Assembly (NCBI RefSeq): GCF_000471905.2
Contig: NW_006495906.1
Location: 3,439,973-3,503,972 of the forward strand
Source of the DNA: Amborella trichopoda
Lineage: Eukaryota; Streptophyta; Magnoliopsida; Amborellales; Amborellaceae
Length of the DNA: 64,000 nt
Reading direction: 5' to 3'
The notes beneath the pieces were generated by a model. It had not been told where the DNA came from. It did no database searches and saw nothing but the letters and a program-made list of their open reading frames with translations. The position numbers and the translations under genes were made by a program. This document shows, one piece after another, positions 45,725 through 56,120 of the stretch (its first letter is position 1; every line of letters begins with the position of its first letter).

Positions 45725-47370
45725 TACGCTAACCGTTTCATCAGGGAGGTCGGTGTTAGTGGTACCTGAGGGCTTGCAAAATTGTCAGTTCATACATGGT
45801 AGGTCAGTCAATAAGGGGTTAGCTTGCCCTGACTGAACTCGCCTCTTGTATGTGGATCGCGTTTGAATCAGTTCTCAACGGTCTTGGGACCATGACTGTT
45901 GAGCCAGTTCACGACGGTCTTGGGACGTGGTTGTTGAATGGCTGGGTCTTCTTCTGCAACAGTAACCACAGCACAGTGCTCGTGGAGTTCTTCTTCAAGC
46001 TTCATTGTCTGAAGGGGGGTAGAAGGGATTCAGGTGAAGAAGGTCGTCAGAATTGGCCGTTTTGACTGCCTCGGTCACCTCCCTTGTCAAAATTCACAGA
46101 CCTCTATCACGTTTAGCCTTGAGGTTTTGATGGACCTCATGCCAAAACTGTGATCTAGAATGCAGCTGGTCAACTCTTCTTGCACAGGAGAGAGTTGTCT
46201 CGATCAGATGTGGCAATGGAAGAGGGTCAAGAACTGGAGTCATTTTGGGCCAGAGAGGATGAAGGATTCGATCTTCCATCAGGTCCATGCTGTGAGTTCT
46301 CTTATGAGCTCCATAGACACGACCAAAGTGACAGGGCTGGTTCAGGATGGTACTCTAGGGGCAAACTTTCGAGTACCAAGGCTGAAGGTGTTTGCTTAAT
46401 GAAGAAGGAGCAAGCAAGGTTGACTCATGAGGAGGCCTAAGTCGGGGGCCAGGGGAAGCCTGAAATGGTGACACATGTGCACCCCTTGAAGAAGGATTAC
46501 GAGAGACCTAAGGATCTACCCGAGCTCTTGTAAGTGATCTGGCCAGAGGAGGCCGAGAATCATGAGAAGATGTTTGTAAGAGATAGGTGTAGGCCTGCCC
46601 CTTACAGGGTGTGCTTGTGTGTGCGTAGTAGGAGGACGAGGAGGTCGTCTCTTGTGTACTCGGGTTGGCATAATAACGACATTGCCCCGAGCAGTTAGAT
46701 GCACATGAATAGCATGCGCAGGTCCTAGCCTTGGAAGGTTCGATCTTGGGCACGAACTCGAGGTAACAGAAGGGTTGCCCCGAGGTGTGGCTCGAGTGGG
46801 TGACCCATGAGCCTTGTGGCATGTGTGAGGGGTGGAGACCATGGGGTTTCCGCCACGATGTGTTGAGCCTCCAGGGATAAAGACCGATGGTGTAGAAATG
46901 TAGGGGGTAGCCTTATGGTGACCCACAGAGGCAATGGTAACTTGCTTGCCTTTTGCAGAAAGGGACTAGGCAGCCTTCCAACGTACCTCAAGAGCATGAC
47001 CCGCAAGTGACTTATTGGTGGCTGGGTGCATGCTGTGTGGGGCAACATAAGTGCCGTCAATGCAAGTCACCTTGGTGGAGTTTCCATCAAAGCGAAGTGA
47101 TGGGGAGTGAGGGACCTTCAGGTCCCTCCTCACACCGATCTAGGTTAAGAACTGGGAGCTAGAAAAGGGATCTTTGCTCAAGAGGATGGTCGAGAACAAA
47201 GTCGAAGGAATTTGTTCCCTGGGGACACTCTCGAATAAGGGGATAAGAAAATCCTTGAACCGGATAAATGGGTTAGAGAACCCACAAGCTAAAATGTGAA
47301 AAGAGAATGAATGCAGATAATAAAAGAAGAAACTACCCAAACAAGAACGATCCGATTAAGGGGTAGTAAA
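45725..47370 (-). other. Element B: leader with conserved ORF
   Basis: The open frame 46926-46516 (136 codons) begins MGHHKATPYISTPSVFIPGG and contains TRATPRGN and GPAHAIHVHLTARGN. The same frame and motif order occur in A and C. The frames 47060-46725 and 46822-46508 overlap it and are taken as alternatives of the same DNA. 45730-46090 and 47070-47370 show nothing beyond short broken frames. Confidence 0.45.
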
Positions 47371-47389
47371 TCCCTAGTGGAGTCGCCAA
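47371..47389 (-). promoter_or_regulatory. Primer binding site of element B (tRNA-Arg type)
   Basis: The minus strand reads TTGGCGACTCCACTAGGGA two bases after the LTR end at 47392. This is the tRNA-Arg-type primer site described for Ogre/Tat elements. It marks L6 as the 5' LTR. Confidence 0.8.
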
Positions 47390-48189
47390 GCTGGGTAAGT
47401 GCCTCGATCTTGCCCTTTGGATCCTAGAGGATCAGGCAGCGCATGTCTCGGGTTTCGAGGGAGACCCGGGATGTTTATGAGATCGCTCTCTCGGGAACCA
47501 CGTCTGAAACAGGGGTCCAGTATTAACAAACAGAGAGAGAGGAATTTAAATGGTGGGTTCGAGACTTACTCGGGTTGACTCGCATGGCCGCCCTCTTAGA
47601 TCATGAAGAAAGCCCCTCAGTACTGAAACTGGTTCGGAATCGCCTCTCTTGGCTCATATTCTTCTTATTTTCTGCTTTTTTGCAATCACACACATATATG
47701 GCAAAGGTTATGAGACAAGTGGGTCAGACCTCACCTTTTTCCTCTCTGATGAATGTACACAAGCATGTGCATTCCAAAAGAAGGAAGGAAGATGGGGGGA
47801 GAGAAGAATTCCACAAGGCGACAGGATCAGGGCAGTGGCTAGGCTGGTGGATGATTGACCTGACGTAATAGCAAAATGGGCTCGGTAACTAACACCAGCT
47901 CACAAGATTACTACTATAACTCATTACCAATATCGACTAACTAAGCACGATGGTTGGTCAGTCGTGTCAGTAAAGTGGGCCAAGTAATCCAGGCGCAACA
48001 ACATTACGATTAAACGACATGACTACCATGAGAGGCTAACCTCAATCCCTCCTAATCGAACGAAAGAGTAGCAAAGTAATGGTTATGGGGAAGGAATGAA
48101 GTAAAGAGAAGAAGGGAACAGACAAAAGGAGGGAGAAGAAGGAAGAGAGGAGAGGAGAGGATAAAAGAGAGAGGGAAAAAAGGCACAGT

Positions 48190-48790
48190 CGGGGTCAAGC
48201 ATCACCGACTGTATTAGGAGAAGAGAGAGAAAAAGTAGTCAACACTAAGTCTTACCGACTGTATCAGAAAAGAAGGGAGGAAGACAACTAATTGGCACTA
48301 GGGATATGTTGGTTGTGACAATTGAGGGTGAGAAATTCAATTGGCACTAGGGCCCACAGACTGAATGAAGAGAAGAAAGAGAGAAAACCAACTGGCGTCA
48401 AGTCTCGTCGATTGACAAAAGAAGAGAAAGAAAATCAATCGTTGCTAGGTCACACCAACTGATAGCAGAAGAGAGAGAAAACCAATCAGCATTGGGTCTC
48501 ATCAACTGATAGAAGAAGAGAGAGAAAACCAGTTGGCGTTAAGTCTTGTCGACTAATAAAAAAAGAGAGAGAAAATAAGTTAGTGCTTGCTCTCTTAGAT
48601 TGACAAAAGAAGAGAGAGAAAACCAGTCAACATTAGGTTTCACCGACTGATAAAATAAGAGAGAGAAAACTAGTCGACGTTAGGTCTCACCGACTGATAG
48701 AAGAAGAGAGAGAAAACCAATCAATGCTAAGTCTCACCGATTGATAGAAGAAGAGAGGGAAGACCAATCGGCGCTGGGTCTCGTCTGTTG
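48190..48790 (-). repeat. ~47-bp tandem array inside L6
   Basis: About 12 degenerate copies with the plus-strand core CTCACCGACTGATAGAAGAA followed by GAGAGAGAAAACC. Fewer copies than L5, so the array length changed after insertion. Confidence 0.9.
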
Positions 48791-49027
48791 CATTAGAAAG
48801 GGAAAAATAAATATAAAGATGAGAAGAGCAGATGAGAGAGAGAGACAAAGATGAGAAAATAAAATGAGAGAGAAAGAGAAGAGAGAGAGAAAGAGAGAGA
48901 GGTAGAGAGAGAAGAAGAGAGAGCAAGAGAGAAGAAGAGAGAGAAGAAGAGAAAGAAGAGAGAGAGGAGGAAGAAGAAGAAGAAGAGAGAAGAAGAAGGA
49001 AGAGAGAGAGAGAGAGAGAGAGAGAGA

Positions 49028-49552
49028 NNNNNNNNNNNNNNNNNNNNNNNNNNNNNNNNNNNNNNNNNNNNNNNNNNNNNNNNNNNNNNNNNNNNNNNNN
49101 NNNNNNNNNNNNNNNNNNNNNNNNNNNNNNNNNNNNNNNNNNNNNNNNNNNNNNNNNNNNNNNNNNNNNNNNNNNNNNNNNNNNNNNNNNNNNNNNNNNN
49201 NNNNNNNNNNNNNNNNNNNNNNNNNNNNNNNNNNNNNNNNNNNNNNNNNNNNNNNNNNNNNNNNNNNNNNNNNNNNNNNNNNNNNNNNNNNNNNNNNNNN
49301 NNNNNNNNNNNNNNNNNNNNNNNNNNNNNNNNNNNNNNNNNNNNNNNNNNNNNNNNNNNNNNNNNNNNNNNNNNNNNNNNNNNNNNNNNNNNNNNNNNNN
49401 NNNNNNNNNNNNNNNNNNNNNNNNNNNNNNNNNNNNNNNNNNNNNNNNNNNNNNNNNNNNNNNNNNNNNNNNNNNNNNNNNNNNNNNNNNNNNNNNNNNN
49501 NNNNNNNNNNNNNNNNNNNNNNNNNNNNNNNNNNNNNNNNNNNNNNNNNNNN
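49028..49552. other. Assembly gap (525 N)
   Basis: The run of N lies inside (GA)n sequence on both sides (48790-49027 and 49553-49790). The 341-codon open frame reported by naive translation across it is meaningless. Confidence 1.
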
Positions 49553-49567
49553 AAGAAGAGAAGAAGA

Positions 49568-49621
<54 letters not shown>

Positions 49622-49935
49622 AAGAGAGAAGAAGAGAGAGAAGAGAGAAAAATGAGAGGAGAGGAAGAAGAAGAGAAGAGAGAGAAGAGGGAAAGGTAGA
49701 GAGAAATAAGAGAGAGAAAGAGATAAGAGAGAGAGGAGAGAGAGAAAGAGGGAGAAGAAAGAGAAAGGACGAGGAGAGAAAAAATTACCTTACCCAAGGG
49801 TACCGGCCTTTTTTTCACTCTCTGCTCTCTCTCCCTAAGACATACTCACATGCTGAAGCAAGGAATCAAAATTTTATTGAATCTTCAAAGAATGAACCAA
49901 AGACCCAAGGTCCTTTCACAATGAGGCAGTGCTTG

Positions 49936-49944
49936 TTTATATAG
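49936..49944 (-). promoter_or_regulatory. TATA box of LTR L6
   Basis: The minus strand reads CTATATAAA in the same context as L5. This is the promoter of the 5' LTR and so the one that would have driven element B. Confidence 0.6.
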
Positions 49945-51247
49945 AATTGGGCCCAAACATGGGCGGATTGAACAAAATTAAACCTAATTGCTGAAAATTA
50001 AGATTTAATTGAATTAAAAAAGATTCTAAAAATGGGTACAAAAGGACTGTTTTGCCCCTACTTAACAATGTACGGAATTCTCGAATAGTTTCTATTGCTA
50101 CCCGAGAACTTGTGTGATCTTTCGTGACTGACCCAAGGTTGTTCAGATTCTCGTTAGATCAAAAAATGATTGTTTTCTTATAGGGCTTGGGAAGGTGATC
50201 CTTTTGATACCAACTTCAAGCCATGGATCGTGTTTTTAACCCACGATCACAAGACTTGAAATTTGTTTAAATCTTGGAATCTTTGGATCGTTAGTGCTCT
50301 TGTTCCTTAATGTTTTTCTGTGATTTCTTCATCATAGTACACTAAGCATGTCGTCATGGTCATGTGGCAACAAACGCGATGCAATTTGGAGCCCGAACGA
50401 AGTTTGGGCAACTCTTAAGTTTTGGCTAGAATCTGAAATCCGGTGACCAAAATTTCAGTTACTTCATCGACTTCATGCATGAAATCTGATCGTTCATCAT
50501 GTACGGGGTTTGGACCAATGATAGCCCTAAACCTTACGCACACAATAGCATTGGTTTCATGTCGATCTGATGTGCGAGCGTTGTGATTTGGTCCATTGAA
50601 TGAGGCACGTTGCTACTAAATTTTGTGTAACTTCTTCACGGATCAAAAACTTCTCTCTAGCTTTTCTCCCTGCTCGGATATCATCTCGAGGCGTACCATA
50701 TATCAAAACACTCATCTCACTGAGACAAACATGCTTATAAAAATTGAGCGCGATCCGACACAAAATAAGTGAGATATGGGCCCCAAAATTCACTATATAT
50801 GACTATGAAAATAGCCACCTTTAATGGTGTTTTAGTGTAGTGAGGCTACACAGGAATAGTGTGTGGCTTACCCTTTTTAGTCTTTTACTCATAACTTTGT
50901 CCTAGAGTGCCCGATTAAGCCGAAACCTGCCCTTTAGGGGTTTTCGACCGTGCTGGGTCTAATGGCAGTGGTCCCACAGTTGTTTGACATACTAAAAATA
51001 TAGATCTAGTTACGGAGTCCATTTCAGGGTGCTAGAGACCGATTTTATTGAAATTGTGTCTTTGTGTTCACTGCCTTAGACATGTCTGATCTCGATGAAA
51101 CTTGGTAGGTGGTCTTTTAAAGTGCTAATGATGGTCCTGGCCAATTCTAGGGCCATTCTAAGACTATTGAGAATTTCCATTGTTTTTGTAGGCTTTATTG
51201 ACCTGCTTCCTACTGGGGACCAAGGTGATGAAAAATACGTTCAAACA

Positions 51248-53159
51248 CCTATACTACGGTCTCACTCCCTAGGGGTCCAGTCTCTGGTGACAGCTCTATT
51301 CCCCATGGAGTCGCATTTCCCACCCACATAACGATCTGTGCTGCATGACCTTTAAACGGCACAGCAACGGTCCGTGCTGCATGACCTTAAACTGCACAGC
51401 CTCAGTCCGTGCTACATGACCTTGAACTTCACAGCCCCGATCCGTGTTGCATGACCTTAAACTGAACAGCCACGGTCCGTATTGCATGACCTTAAACTGC
51501 ACATCCACGGTCCGTGCTGCATGACCTTAAACTGCACGACCATGGTCCAGATGCACGACCCTAAACTACATGGTCCAAACTATATGATCTTATATTGTAG
51601 CAGAGTTCTAGTTACATGACCTTAAACTGCATAGTCCTTGTTACACGACTCAAAACTGTACGACCATGGTCCAGCTGTATCACCTTAAATCATAGTGCAC
51701 GTCCTGACCGCATGACATCAAAACTCTTAATGCCATGGTCCAAACTACATGACCTTAACTGTAGCGGAGGTCTAGTTGTACGACCTTAAACTGCATGGTC
51801 CTAGCCGTATGACTTTAAACTGCATAGTCACGGTTCGAGCTACAAGACCTTAAAATTGTAATGCGCAGCTTGACAAATAGTCTATACGCATAAATTTAAT
51901 AGTGAGATGGACCACCTCTTTACCAGGTGTATTTCATCAACATCTAGAGTTAGATGTACGCAAGGGTCGTGTCTACCCCTTTAATCCCCGATGGGTCTGT
52001 TTAGCACCAACATTCCAGTGAAAGTCACATCCTACTTCGACCCACCATCCTTAGGGAGTTAGGGTCATTCTCATCTTCTCAACCCTCATGGGGTTACAAC
52101 TGTGCTTCGGCCCGTCACCCCCAGTGAAGTTACATGCATATCCTTAAACTTCATAGCCTTAGTCCGTGCTGCAAGACCTTAAACTACACAGCCTTAGTTC
52201 TTGCTACATGACCTTAAACTGCACATCCTCGGTCCGTCCTACATGACCTTAAACTGCACAGCCTTGATTCATGCTGCATGACCTTAAACTGCACAGTCTT
52301 GGTTTGTGATGCATGACCTTAAACTGCACAGCCGTGGTCCAAACTACATGACCTTAAACTATAGCAGAGGTCTAGTTGCACAAAATTCCATTGAGGTCTA
52401 CCTAAAACCCTCAACTGCCACCATCCAATTACACCACAAAATGGCTCATCCAGTGAGTGAGAGCCGCATACGATCTCCCACACTTCAACTTCAACAAATA
52501 ATAAGAGTTGTTGAGGGTGAGGATGATGACTAAAAGATCTCTCCAAAATGCTAAAGACCATCACGAAGGTAAGAAACTGACAAATCCAGGGCCTAACCTG
52601 CCAGATACTTCAGGGTTATTCCTAACCATTGGATCACCTCGCCTAAAACCTTTCTTAGCTGACAAGCCCAGACCTTTTAGACCTGGCAGGATGGTGCCCA
52701 CGAGGCCACCTCGCCAAAATTCCCCTAGCCGATAGGCCCATAATTTTGGGATAGGTAAGAAGCCCCCGACTAGACCCCACTAGATGCGACCTACAGAGAT
52801 ACCCTGAACATAAAAAGCAAACTTGGCGTAGCAGCAAACAATGCCGACCAAAGGTTCATAACACTAGGCCTCCAAATAGGCTCGATTCTGTCCAATGAGG
52901 TCCCTACAATATCCTCAAGATGTCAGAATCACAAATAGTTCCTCGAGGGTGAGGACTTCGACAGGACCCCTCAAAGTTTTTCTCCCCCTAAAGTCTCCAC
53001 GGATGGACCCGTACATTGCGTCCAAACGTCTGAGCATCCTAATCACGGCATTGCTTGGACCTCCTCAGTGTTCGTGTAGTCCTTGGCTAGCCCGGGAGAA
53101 ATTTCTTAAATGATTGCACTTCTTGATTTTCTTGAAGCACAATATTTGGTTGGGCATGC
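51248..53159 (+). mobile_element. Element C: 3' internal region, part 2
   Basis: Non-coding. Contains 34-35-bp arrays (51338-51860 and 52145-52380) and, at 52920-53150, a block (GTGAGGACTTCGACAGGACC, AAAGTCTCCACGGATGGACC) that mirrors the part of B next to its 3' LTR (35820-35930). Directly followed by L7. Together with 30786-32391 it makes a complete 3' region, split by element B. Confidence 0.6.
51338..52380 (+). repeat. 34-35-bp satellite-like arrays in C 3' region
   Basis: Unit around CGGTCCGTGCTGCATGACC followed by TTAAACTGCACAGCC. The best copies are at 51338-51530 and 52150-52330. Between them (51540-51860) the unit is looser (GACCTTAAACTGCA with GTCC spacers), and 51870-52140 is unrelated spacer. 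The core CGGTC...GCATGACCTTAAACT is shared with the gag-spacer repeat. Confidence 0.85.
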
Positions 53160-54337
53160 TGTTGGAAGATATTTTTCACCATTATGGGGCCCCCGCTCAA
53201 TAAGAGCCTAACAAACAGTGGAAATCCTAGTCTTAGAATAGCCCCAGAATTGGTCAAGATCTTCATGAAGACTCTCAAAAGTCCCTTGTCAAGTTTCGTC
53301 ACAATCTGATATGTTTAAGGCAGTGCAAACTGAGAAACAGTTCCGACTGAATCAACCTCTAGCACCCTGAAATGGACTCCTATAATTAGAGCTACATTTT
53401 TGGTGTCTCAATTTGCTATGGGACTACCTCCATTGGATCTGACACAGTTGAAAACCTCCAGGGGTCAAATTTCAGCTTAAACGGACACTCCAGGAATAAG
53501 TTAGAGGCAAAAGAGCGAAACATGAGGAGTCGCACATTATTCCTATGCAGTAACCATGCAACTCCACACCATTAAAGGGGTAGTCACGAACAATGACTTT
53601 CGATGCTCATATCTTGCCTGTCCCAAGTCGGATTGTGCTCAAATTTGGTGAGAATCTTCGTCTCGTCAAGACGAGCATTTCGATATGTGGCACGCATGGC
53701 GACGACGCTCGAGCATGAAGAAAAGCTAGAGAGAAGTTGTTAATCCATGAAGAAACTGCAGAAAATTCAGAAGCATTGTGCCTCGCTATAGTGGCCAAAT
53801 CACGCCGCTCGCGAGCACGATCGACTTAAAAATAATTCCATCTGGTGCGTAAGGTCTCGGACTATCTTTGACCTGAACCTCATACATGATGAACGATCGG
53901 ATTCTCCACACAAACCCGATGAAGTGACTGTCTATTCTTTTGCCAAAATTCTAGAATCCGGTCAAAATTCCAAAGCTGCAAAAGCTTCGTTCTGGCCCAA
54001 AATCAAGTTGCATTTGTTGTCCCGCATTCGTGACAACATGCTCAGTGTGATCCAATAAAGAAATCATAGAAAAACATCCAAGAATGAGAATTGATCCAAA
54101 GTTGCATGATTCATTAAAATTTTAAGTCACATGATCGTGCCCTAAAAACATATGGCTTGAAAAATCATGCATGTTCTAGGGCAACACAGGGACTGTTCTA
54201 GAATTCTATAAATTGTTAAGAAGGGGCAAATTTTTCATTTTGCAACCTATTTTCTAATTTCTTTTAATTCAATTATATCTTAAGTTATAGCTATTAGGTT
54301 TAACTTTGATCAATCCACCCATGTTTGGGTCAAACTC

Positions 54338-54345
54338 TATATATA
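54338..54345 (+). promoter_or_regulatory. TATA box of LTR L7
   Basis: TATATATA in AACTCTATATATACCACATA, with ATCATTGTACGC downstream as in L4. Confidence 0.6.
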
Positions 54346-54406
54346 CCACATACCATCATTGTACGCAAAAGGACTCAACCCTTTGCAAAAGAGAGAGTTT
54401 TCACCA

Positions 54407-54412
54407 AATAAA
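54407..54412 (+). terminator. Polyadenylation-like signal AATAAA in L7
   Basis: Within CCAAATAAAGTTTCTCTTTC, about 65 bp after the TATA box. As the 3' LTR copy, this would define the transcript end of element C. Confidence 0.5.
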
Positions 54413-55504
54413 GTTTCTCTTTCTTCTCATTGTTTGGTCACGTTTGAAGAGCAAAAGGTGAGAGAAACTTTTGGACCGGTACCGCTAAGCTCAAGATAAT
54501 TCTTCTCTCTCTTCCTTTTCCTTTTCTTCTTCTCTCTCTTCCTCTCTTTCTTCTTCCTCTTCTCCGTCTGAGCTCCTCTCTAAGGCCATGCATGGCAGTG
54601 GTAGTGGCAGTGTCGTGGATGCCTCTCCTTTAGTTCCACAAGTTGCTCATGGCGATGGTAGTGCGAGTTTCTTTCTCCTTCTGTTTGTCCACCTCTATCT
54701 CCCAGCAAGGCTTGCAGACGATGTTGCTCAGCGCCATCTGTAGACGTATCCTCAACGTCTCAGTGAAGAACACAGACAGCGAAACTTCTTGTCGCCCGTA
54801 GCGGTATCCTGCTGTTGCGCGCCAATCAAAGACGGTAATGCCTATCACCTCCCGCAAGAGGTCTCGGCAACACCTATCATCATCTGCAAGCTTCCCTCGT
54901 GCGCACGGTGCCTATCACCATTTGCGAGCTTCCCTCGCGCTCCCGACATCCATCGTCGCCCGTGAGCCTCCTTTGTCCATTTGGTGCTCATCGTCATTTC
55001 CACTGCTTTCCACACCTATCGTCTTGCGCTTCATGAGAACTATCGCCTCGTGCTTTGCAAATGGCTATCGTCGAGCGCTTCATGAAAGCCTATCGCCACC
55101 CGCGCAGGGGTGCGATTCCTTTTTGTGTTGTCAACGGCAAAGCCTAACGTCGTCCGTAGTTCATTGCTCACCCTCTAACCGTAAGAAGTAGTGTCTAGCA
55201 CCGTCCAAGAGCCGTGACACTGCTACTCCATGGTCGTAGGTGGCAACGCCTAGTGGCGTCGAGACCCTATCACTTCGTCGTCTCATGCCTTCTTTTCATT
55301 CTTTTTTCTTCTTAGTTGACTGAGGGTTGACTCAGTCTAGCACTGCCATATCGGCCTTAGTTTTTACTAGTATTGTCGTCATGCTGGTCTAGAGTATCAT
55401 GCCCGTCTTGCTTCCACTCAGAGTCGGTCTCTATCCGGCTATCTACTAGTCTCGTCCCTTCATCAAGTGTTCTTTTCTTTTCGACCTTCGTTCGAACCTT
55501 CTCA

Positions 55505-56120
55505 TGGTAATGCCGAGCAAAGACATCCTGGTTTGTTTGTAAAAATGTTGTGAAGCTCTCTTTCTCTTCTGGAGACATATTCACTGAGATGAAAGTGGGT
55601 ATGGGGTCAGTTTCATCCCCTAGATTTATCTCCTCGAGTTCATCTGTTGTGGCTTGACCACCTTCTTCCCATTCTTTTGGGGCCTCGTATAATTCCTCAT
55701 CATTTTCTTCAGAGGTCTTCTCATGAACCTCAAATGAAGAGACCCATGATAATGACATTTCTGCTTCTAATAGCTCTCTAGTATAAGACCTAATTTTTGT
55801 GCCTTTCACAAACTGAGGAATATAAGGGTCAACCTCAAACATAGACAATATATCAGGCTGCAGAATTTTGATTTGAAAATTATAAGGAGGTTGAGATTTA
55901 GCAATTGTGGAGCCAAAGGCGACTTCACAGGAATCACTCGATCCTTGTACGGGTATCTGCAATGTTTACCCCATACGGGATGATGCTTTTGAGATTTGCA
56001 CCAAGTGATAGGCTTCCTGAGAATAGAAGCTCTGCTCTCTTGAGTCTCTCAGCCTCTGTTCAAAGTCGGGCTCAAGAGGCCACTGAGGTTTCTCTTCCTT
56101 TGACTTCTTGTGCTTCCCAA
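55505..56120 (-). pseudogene. Element E: gag-pol spacer lacking protease
   Basis: Frames 56208-55966 and 55962-55505 on the minus strand read WPLEPDFEQRLRDSREQSFY, EAYHLVQI, SMFEVDPYIPQF, EEWEEGGQATTDELEEINLG and FISVNMSPEEKESF, then QDVFA. This is the cleanest version of the spacer shared with B and C, and the spacer runs straight from gag-side to RT-side sequence with no protease motif. It breaks off before RT at the junction with L7. The C-terminal end of the open frame below 55505 is L7 sequence. Confidence 0.65.

Larger units (their letters stand above)
47392..51247 (-). mobile_element. L6: 5' LTR of element B, with assembly gap
   Basis: In minus orientation it starts TGTTTGAACGTATTTTTCATC at 51247 and ends at 47392 beside the primer site. 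About 3.3 kb of real sequence plus 525 N. It contains the 47-bp array (48190-48790), the GA tract around the gap, the TATA box (49936-49944) and a minus-strand AATAAA at 49878-49873 that L5 has lost. Pairs with L5. Confidence 0.8.
53160..55504 (+). mobile_element. L7: 3' LTR of element C, 3' end lost
   Basis: Starts TGTTGGAAGATATTTTTCACC at 53160 and parallels L4 throughout at about 85% by eye. Unlike L4 it continues past the CACTGCTACTCC block to about 55504 (CGTCCCTTCATCAAGT region, also in L3). There it meets minus-strand gag-pol spacer of element E instead of reaching CCTAACCA. Contains TATA (54338-54345) and AATAAA (54407-54412). The open frame 54838-55191 corresponds to the LTR ORF of L4. 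Confidence 0.7.

Noticed and set aside
47371..47389. Possible tRNA gene near the primer site
   Set aside because: Only the 3'-end complement is present; no cloverleaf arms are visible around it.
48793..49818. 341-codon minus-strand open frame
   Set aside because: It crosses the 525-bp run of N and is otherwise Ser/Leu translation of (GA)n repeat.
32387..51252. Target-site duplication for element B
   Set aside because: CTTGC before 32392 and CCTAT after 51247 do not match; either the duplication has decayed or the ends are not exact.
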